Shown here in pieces: positions 58,764 through 64,000 of a stretch of DNA of 64,000 bases (position 1 is the first letter of the stretch; each line of letters begins with the position of its first letter). The position numbers and the translations under genes were made by a program. The stretch is from Achromobacter xylosoxidans. GTDB taxonomy: Bacteria; Pseudomonadota; Gammaproteobacteria; Burkholderiales; Burkholderiaceae_B. The stretch lies in NCBI RefSeq assembly GCF_002192695.1, contig NZ_MTLG01000071.1:62001-126000 (forward strand), read 5' to 3'. A model generated the notes under the pieces. It did no database searches, was not told the origin of the DNA, and worked only from the letters and a program-made list of their open reading frames with translations.

Positions 58764-59522
58764 CTAGGCCTCGGATTCGTAGGTGCCGGCCAGCGCGCGG
58801 GCGGCCTCCTGCATGCGCGGCAGCCAGGCGCGCGCGCCGTCGATCGACAGCCGCGCCACCGGCGCATGCAAGGCGACCGCGGCAATGGCGCGCGTGCCAT
58901 GCAGGATGGGCACCGCCATGCAGACGATGCCCAGCAGGAATTCTTCGCGGTCGAAGCTCGCGCCTTCCTTCTTGATGGTGCGCAGCTCTTGTTCCAGTGC
59001 GGCCACGTCGCACAGCGTGTTGGGCGTGTAGCGCGGCAAGGGCGCCGCGGCCAGCAGCCGCTGGCGCGCCTCGCGCCGCATGTGGGCCAGGAACAGCTTG
59101 CCGCTGGCCGAGCAATGCAACGGCACGCGCGAGCCCGAATGCAGGTTGACCCGCAGCGGCCAGGCGGTTTCGACACGGTCCAGGTAGATGACTTCGTCGC
59201 CGTCCAGCATGGTGCAGTTGCAGGTCTCGCCGATCTCGTCGACCAGGCTGTCCAGGATGCGGTGGCGCTCGCCGCGCAAGGGCGAATTCAACAGGGTGTC
59301 GCGCGCCAGCGCGCTCAGGCGCGGACCGCTGACGTAGCTCTTGCCGGCGGGCTCGCGCAGCAGCATGCCGGCGTCGACCAGCCGCGACAGGATGCGCAGC
59401 ACCGACGGCTTGGGCAGGCCGGTGGCGTCCGTCAGCGCGGCCAGCGATACCGGCTGCCCGGAGCGGGCAACCTGTTCCAGCAGGGTCAGCGCGCGCAGCG
59501 CTGCGGAGGATTCGTCTTTCAT
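58764..59522 (-). CDS. IclR family transcriptional regulator
   Basis: A 252-residue regulator with a winged helix (about residues 8-70: LTLLEQVARSGQPVSLAALT, LPKPSVLRILSRLVDAGML) and the IclR effector domain (about 75-245, ending with VALHAPVARLSIDGARAWLP). It is divergent from xsc across 160 bases that contain a palindrome at its own start, so it is the expected regulator of the xsc-pta sulfonate module and of itself. Sensed ligand: probably a sulfonate or its intermediate (inference). Confidence 0.88.
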   Translation of the reverse strand: MKDESSAALRALTLLEQVARSGQPVSLAALTDATGLPKPSVLRILSRLVDAGMLLREPAGKSYVSGPRLSALARDTLLNSPLRGERHRILDSLVDEIGETCNCTMLDGDEVIYLDRVETAWPLRVNLHSGSRVPLHCSASGKLFLAHMRREARQRLLAAAPLPRYTPNTLCDVAALEQELRTIKKEGASFDREEFLLGIVCMAVPILHGTRAIAAVALHAPVARLSIDGARAWLPRMQEAARALAGTYESEA

Positions 59523-59524
59523 CT

Positions 59525-59537
59525 TTCAATAATTGAA
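59525..59537. promoter_or_regulatory. Candidate IclR operator
   Basis: TTCAATAATTGAA is a perfect 13-base dyad (six-base arms around a central A) three to fifteen bases before the regulator ATG. Occupation would cover its ribosome/start region, which fits autoregulation of the divergent IclR/xsc pair. Confidence 0.55.
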
Positions 59538-59682
59538 GATTCGGCGGCTTGCTGCGCATCCTCGCACGGATTTCGCAGAAAATGAAACGCCGTGGGCTGG
59601 GAACATGCAGGTTTCTGCTGCAGTATCGGATCATGCCGGCCCAGATGCAATCCGACACCGCCGGCCTGCCAGGAGAGAGACC

Positions 59683-61494
59683 ATGAGCAGCAAGCAACAC
59701 ATGACCCCCAGCGAAGCGTTTGTGGAAACGCTGGTCGCGCAGGGCGTCAAGGACGTATTCGGCATCGTCGGCTCGGCCTTCATGGACGCGCTGGACCTGT
59801 TTCCGGCGGCCGGCATCCGCTTCGTGCCCACGGTGCACGAGCAGGGCGCCGCGCACATGGCCGACGGCTATTCGCGCGTCACCGGCCGCCATGGCGTGTG
59901 CATCGCGCAGAACGGCCCGGGCATCACCAACTTCGTGACCGGCGTGGCGGCGGCCTACTGGGCGCACAGCCCGGTGGTGGCGATCACGCCCGAGACCGGC
60001 ACTGCGGGCATGGGGCTGGGCGGCTTCCAGGAAACTGAGCAGCTGCCGATCTTCTCGCGCATCACCAAGTACCAGGCCCACGTGAACCGGCCCGATCGCA
60101 TGGCGGAATTCACCGCCAAGGCCTTCGACAATGCGCTGGCCGAACGCGGTCCGACCCAGCTGAACATCCCGCGCGACTATTTCTACGGCGAGATCGACGT
60201 GGCCATTCCGGAGCCGCGCCGCATCCGCCGCGGTCCGGGCTCGGAAGAGGACCTGGAAGCGGCGGCACAGATGCTGGCGCAGGCCAAGTTTCCCGTCATC
60301 GTGGCGGGCGGCGGCGTGCTGTTCTCGGACGGCCAGGCGGAATGCGTGGCCCTGGCCGAGCTGCTGGGCGCGCCGGTGGTCACCAGCTATCTGCACAACG
60401 ACGCCTTCCCGGCCAGCCATCCGCTGTGGTGCGGCCCCTTGGGCTACCAGGGCGCCAAGGCGGGCATGAAACTGCTGTCGCAGGCCGACGTGGTGCTGGC
60501 GCTGGGCACGCGCCTGGGACCCTTCGGCACCTTGCCGCAGCACGGGCTGGACTATTGGCCGCAGGGCGCGCGCATCATCCAGGTGGACGCCGACCACCGC
60601 ATGCTGGGCCTGGTGCGCCCGGTGTCGGTAGGCATTTGCGGCGACGCCAAACCGGCCGCTGCGGCGCTGGCCGCCAAGCTGCGGGGCCGCGAGGTCGCCT
60701 GCGCGGCCACCAAGGCGGGACGCGGCGAACAGATCGCGGCGCAGAAGGCCGAATGGGAAAAGGAACTGGACAGCTGGTCGCACGAACGCGACGACTGGAG
60801 CCTGGACATCATCGAGCACGGCGGTGGCCGCATGCATCCGCGCCGCATGCTGCGCGAGTTGGAGCGCGCCATGCCCAAGCATGTCATGGTGTCCACCGAC
60901 ATCGGCAATATCTGCTCGGTGTCCAACAGCTATCTGCGCTTTGACGAACCGAACTCCATGCTGGCCGCCATGAGCTTCGGCAATTGCGGCTATGCCTTGC
61001 CGGCGCTAATCGGGGCCAAGCTCGGCAGGCCCGACCGGCCGGCCGTGGCCTACGTGGGCGACGGCGCCTGGTGCATGAGCTTCCAGGAACTGCTGACCTG
61101 CGTGCGCGAAAAGATACCCGTGACGGCAGTGGTGTTCCATAACGGGCAGTGGGGCGCCGAAAAGAAGAACCAGGTGGACTTCTACGGCCGCCGCTTCGTC
61201 GGCAGCAACCTGAAGAATCCGAACTTCTCGGAGTTGGCGCGCGCCATGGGCGCGGAAGGCATACGGGTAGAGCACGCCGACCAGGTGGGCGCGGCCTTGC
61301 AGGCCGCCTGCAAGGCCCAGTCCGAGGGCAAGACCACCGTGCTGGAGATGATGGTCAGCCAGGAACTGGGCGACCCGTTCCGCCGCGACGCGCTCAAGCA
61401 GCCGGTGCGCTTCCTGGACAAGTACAAGCAGTACGTGAACCAGCCGTTCCATCCGGGCGAGGTGCCGCTGTCGATCGATCCCGCCAAGCGCTGA
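59683..61494 (+). CDS. xsc: Sulfoacetaldehyde acetyltransferase
   Basis: A 603-residue thiamine-diphosphate enzyme. Landmarks are MTPSEAFVETLVAQGVKDVFG at the start (given as landmark), the activating glutamate in TVHEQGAAHMADG (near residue 49), IAQNGPGITNFVTG, and the ThDP/Mg motif GDGAWCMSFQELLTCVREKIPVTAVVFHN region near 459 (landmark). Residues such as FGIVGSAFMDALDLFP and VNQPFHPGEVPLSIDPAKR fit Xsc rather than acetolactate synthase. It splits sulfoacetaldehyde with phosphate into acetyl phosphate and sulfite. AGGAGAGA precedes ATG 59683. pta follows, completing the standard pair. Confidence 0.94.
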   Translation: MSSKQHMTPSEAFVETLVAQGVKDVFGIVGSAFMDALDLFPAAGIRFVPTVHEQGAAHMADGYSRVTGRHGVCIAQNGPGITNFVTGVAAAYWAHSPVVAITPETGTAGMGLGGFQETEQLPIFSRITKYQAHVNRPDRMAEFTAKAFDNALAERGPTQLNIPRDYFYGEIDVAIPEPRRIRRGPGSEEDLEAAAQMLAQAKFPVIVAGGGVLFSDGQAECVALAELLGAPVVTSYLHNDAFPASHPLWCGPLGYQGAKAGMKLLSQADVVLALGTRLGPFGTLPQHGLDYWPQGARIIQVDADHRMLGLVRPVSVGICGDAKPAAAALAAKLRGREVACAATKAGRGEQIAAQKAEWEKELDSWSHERDDWSLDIIEHGGGRMHPRRMLRELERAMPKHVMVSTDIGNICSVSNSYLRFDEPNSMLAAMSFGNCGYALPALIGAKLGRPDRPAVAYVGDGAWCMSFQELLTCVREKIPVTAVVFHNGQWGAEKKNQVDFYGRRFVGSNLKNPNFSELARAMGAEGIRVEHADQVGAALQAACKAQSEGKTTVLEMMVSQELGDPFRRDALKQPVRFLDKYKQYVNQPFHPGEVPLSIDPAKR

Positions 61495-61581
61495 TCGCGT
61501 GGCGTTCGTCCGGCGCGGCCGCCGCCGCGCCGGATTCTTCTCGCCAGGCGCCGCGGATCTCCGCGGCAGGAGCAGAACGAA

Positions 61582-62502
61582 ATGGAAAGCGATAGCTTGT
61601 TCGAGCCGCTGCGCAATGCCGCGCTATCGGCCGGACGCTTGCGCACGGCAGTGGCGTATCCGCTGTGTCCGAACAGCCTGGGCGCGGCCGTGCAGGCGCG
61701 TGACGCAGGCTACATCGAACCGGTGCTGGTCGGTCCGGCGGACAGGCTGCGGGCCATGATGGCGGAGCTAGGGCTGCGCGCAGGCGAGCTGGAAGTGTTC
61801 GACACGCCGGACGACGAGGTGCAGGCCGCGCGCGCCGCGGCGACGCTGGCGCGCGACGGCGCGGTGCGCATGCTGATGAAGGGCAGCCTGCATACCGACC
61901 ACTTCATGTCGGCGGTGGTGGCGCGCGACGCGGGGCTGCGCACCGACAGGCGCATCAGCCATGCCTTCGTGATGGCGGTGGCCGCGTACCCCAAGCTCTT
62001 CATCCTGACGGACGCGGCGGTCAACATCGCGCCGACCCTGCAGGAAAAGGCCGACATCGCGCAGAACGCGATCGACCTGGCGCGCGCGCTGGGCGTGGAA
62101 CGGCCCAAGCTCGCGGTGCTGTGCGCCACCGAGTCCGTCAATCCCGCCATGCCCGCCACGCTGGACGCGGCAGCCCTGTCGAAGATGGCGGACAGGCAGC
62201 AGATCCGCGGCGGCGATATCGACGGCCCGCTGGCCTTCGACAACGCCATCTCGCGCGAGGCGGCCGACCAGAAGGGCATCGTCTCGCGCGTGGCGGGCGA
62301 TGCCGACATCCTGCTGGTGCCCGATATCGAGGCCGGCAACATGCTCTACAAGGAGCTGACCTGGCTGGCTGGCGCGGGCACCGCCGGATTGGTGCTGGGC
62401 ACGCGCGTGCCCGTGCTGCTGACCAGCCGCTCCGATTCCATGCAGGCCCGCGTCAACAGCTGCGCGGTGGCTTCGCTGTACGCGCGGGCGCTGGCAGCCT
62501 GA
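61582..62502 (+). CDS. pta: Phosphate acetyltransferase
   Basis: A 306-residue phosphotransacetylase of the short type (no DRTGG or P-loop N-terminal parts). It starts ATG 61582 after AGGAGCAG, with AVAYPLCPNSLGAAVQARDAGYIEPVLVGP, TDHFMSAVVARDAGLRT and VLCATESVNPAMPATLDAAAL as landmarks, and ends TSRSDSMQARVNSCAVASLYA. It converts acetyl phosphate from Xsc to acetyl-CoA for central metabolism. The 87-base spacing to xsc and shared strand indicate one operon. Confidence 0.93.
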   Translation: MESDSLFEPLRNAALSAGRLRTAVAYPLCPNSLGAAVQARDAGYIEPVLVGPADRLRAMMAELGLRAGELEVFDTPDDEVQAARAAATLARDGAVRMLMKGSLHTDHFMSAVVARDAGLRTDRRISHAFVMAVAAYPKLFILTDAAVNIAPTLQEKADIAQNAIDLARALGVERPKLAVLCATESVNPAMPATLDAAALSKMADRQQIRGGDIDGPLAFDNAISREAADQKGIVSRVAGDADILLVPDIEAGNMLYKELTWLAGAGTAGLVLGTRVPVLLTSRSDSMQARVNSCAVASLYARALAA

Positions 62503-62635
62503 ATCCGGACCGTTTGCGGGGCTGGCTCCAAAAAGTCCGGCGGTTTGGTACTAAGCCTGGACCCGCAGGCTGGATACGCTACCCCCAAGGCCATCCGATG
62601 AATGGTTCGTGATACTAGACATCAAGGGGTAGAAC

Positions 62636-64000
62636 ATGCGCAGCGCAAGAAAATGCCTGACCACGATACTGACGGCGCTGGCCCTGGCGGGCGGGGCCAT
62701 GGCCGCGGACGCGCCCAAGCCCGGCGGCACGCTGGTGATAGGGTCGACGCAAGTGCCGCGGCACCTGAACGGCGCGGTGCAATCGGGCATCGCAACCGCC
62801 TTGCCCAGCACGCAGCTGTTCGCCAGCCTGCTGCGCTACGACGCGGATTGGAAGCCGCAGCCTTATCTGGCGCAATCGTGGGAGCTGGCGCCGGACGGCA
62901 AGTCGCTGACGCTGCATCTGCGCAAGGACGCCTTGTTCCATGACGGCAAGCCCGTGACCTCGGCTGATGTCGCGTTCTCTGTCATGGCGGTCAAGAAGAA
63001 CCATCCCTTCCAGACCATGTTCGCGCCCGTGGAAGCAGTGGACACGCCGGATCCCTACACGGTGGTGCTGCGCATGAACAAGCCGCATCCGGCCATCCTG
63101 CTGGCGCTGTCGCCGGCCCTGATGCCGGTGCTGCCCAAGCACATCTACGACGATGGACAGGACCTCAAGAGCCATCCGCGCAACTCGGCCGATGTGGTCG
63201 GATCGGGTCCGTTCAAGTTCAAGGAATTCAAGCCAGGCCAGGAGATCGTGCTGGAGAAGTTCGACAAATTCTTCCTGCCCGGCAAGCCCTACCTGGACCG
63301 GATCGTGGTGAAGATCAATCCGGACGCGACCAATCTGCTGATCGGGCTGGAACGCGGCGACATCGGCGTGCTGCCCTTCATGACCGAGCCCACCATCCTG
63401 CGGCGCGCCAAGGAAAATTCCGCCATCGTCATGACCAGCAAGGGCTATGAAGGCATAGGCGCCTTGAGCTGGCTGGCCTTCAACACGGCGCGCAAGCCCT
63501 TGAACGACGTGCGGGTGCGGCAGGCCATCGCCTATGCCACCGACAAGGGCTTCATCACCAAGGCCCTGAATGCCGGCTTCGCCAAGCCCGCCGACGGGCC
63601 CATCATCGGCACCAGCCCGTTCGCCACGCAGGACCTGGCGAAGTATCCGCTGGACCTGAAGAAGTCCGAGCAATTGCTGGAAGAGGCAGGCTACAAGAAG
63701 GACGCCAAGGGCGAACGGCTGTCGCTGACGGTGGACTACATGCCGGGTTCCGACGTGCAGGGCAAGAACGTGGCGGAATACCTGCGCAGCCAGTTGAAGA
63801 AGGTCGGCATCGCGGTGCAGGTGCGCGCCTCGCCGGACTTCCCGACCTGGGCCAAGCGCATTGCCGGCAAGGACTTCGACATGACCACCGACATCGTCTT
63901 CAACTGGGGCGATCCGGTGATCGGCGTGCACCGCACCTACCTGTCCAGCAATATCCGCGACATCATCTGGACCAACACGCAGTCCTACTCCAACCCCAAG
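62636..64000 (+). CDS. Peptide/opine/nickel-type ABC substrate-binding protein (3' end outside window)
   Basis: The frame is open from ATG 62636 (AAGGGG upstream) to the window edge, 455 codons. A Sec signal peptide (residues 1-24, TTILTALALAGGAMAADAP) precedes an SBP family 5 protein: GGTLVIGSTQVPRHLNGAVQ, the LAQSWELAPDGKSLTLHLRKDALFHDGKPVTSADVAFS region near 82-119, and VRQAIAYATDK near 300 (landmarks). Family 5 proteins bind peptides, but also opines, sugars and other solutes. Position behind xsc-pta suggests uptake of a sulfonate or sulfonate-containing compound. Usual length is about 520-540 residues, so roughly 75 residues are missing. Confidence 0.92.
   Translation, partial: MRSARKCLTTILTALALAGGAMAADAPKPGGTLVIGSTQVPRHLNGAVQSGIATALPSTQLFASLLRYDADWKPQPYLAQSWELAPDGKSLTLHLRKDALFHDGKPVTSADVAFSVMAVKKNHPFQTMFAPVEAVDTPDPYTVVLRMNKPHPAILLALSPALMPVLPKHIYDDGQDLKSHPRNSADVVGSGPFKFKEFKPGQEIVLEKFDKFFLPGKPYLDRIVVKINPDATNLLIGLERGDIGVLPFMTEPTILRRAKENSAIVMTSKGYEGIGALSWLAFNTARKPLNDVRVRQAIAYATDKGFITKALNAGFAKPADGPIIGTSPFATQDLAKYPLDLKKSEQLLEEAGYKKDAKGERLSLTVDYMPGSDVQGKNVAEYLRSQLKKVGIAVQVRASPDFPTWAKRIAGKDFDMTTDIVFNWGDPVIGVHRTYLSSNIRDIIWTNTQSYSNPK

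Noticed and set aside
57209-59176. 655-codon frame suggesting a longer DbpA
   Set aside because: The extra N-terminal part overlaps the IclR gene in another frame and is not helicase-like; homology starts at GTG 58597.

Overview
The window is a GC-rich, tightly packed bacterial chromosome segment. Product types, gene order (smpB/ratA/rnfH divergon, ygfZ-mltG-tmk-holB-tatD), many ABC solute-uptake systems and a beta-proteobacterial porin point to the order Burkholderiales, family Alcaligenaceae, most likely Achromobacter or a close Bordetella relative. This placement comes from recognising the families, not from a database search. About 62 protein genes are supported. I saw no rRNA, tRNA, CRISPR array, insertion sequence or phage. 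Both edges cut genes: ppsA on the left, a solute-binding protein on the right.

1-7 kb is housekeeping: ppsA 3' end, an Ada-type repair protein, a glutamine amidotransferase, nfeD plus an SPFH protein, a diguanylate cyclase with an intact inhibitory site, smpB, and ratA overlapping rnfH. 7.2-11 kb is a valine-degradation operon (acyl-CoA dehydrogenase, 3-hydroxyisobutyryl-CoA hydrolase, mmsB, thioesterase). 11-17.6 kb holds a VIT-type transporter and the conserved ygfZ // mltG-tmk-holB-tatD-ankyrin block.

17.7-29 kb is a self-contained catabolic island. A GntR regulator faces an aminotransferase, a NicX/aminopeptidase-T-like metalloenzyme, an enoyl-CoA hydratase and a type III CoA-transferase. 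These are followed by a complete branched-chain-type ABC importer and an amidase. The promoter and a palindromic operator candidate are readable. The substrate is unknown, and this is the best candidate for an undescribed pathway. 29-33 kb is an IclR regulator, a polar amino acid ABC importer and hutG, which suggests histidine or formimidoylglutamate use. 33.4 kb is a glutamate dehydrogenase preceded by a 51-bp AT-rich inverted repeat.

35-47.7 kb is mixed: a porin, an RsiV-like lipoprotein, a split lipoate ligase (LplA plus a separate LplB-like C-domain), GNAT, GST, an EamA exporter with divergent Lrp regulator, glutathione peroxidase, an MFS exporter, a TPR protein, an Aer-like sensor without an output domain, photolyase, and a CoA-transferase whose domains appear rearranged.

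48.2-54.2 kb is one gene for a 1985-residue inverse autotransporter (intimin/invasin type) with 14 near-identical Ig-like repeats, behind a strongly AT-rich leader. 54-57 kb encodes small envelope proteins, including one with a Gln-rich tandem-repeat tail. 57-59.5 kb has the dbpA helicase and an IclR regulator. 59.7-64 kb is a sulfonate-degradation module: xsc, pta and the first gene of a peptide-type ABC importer.
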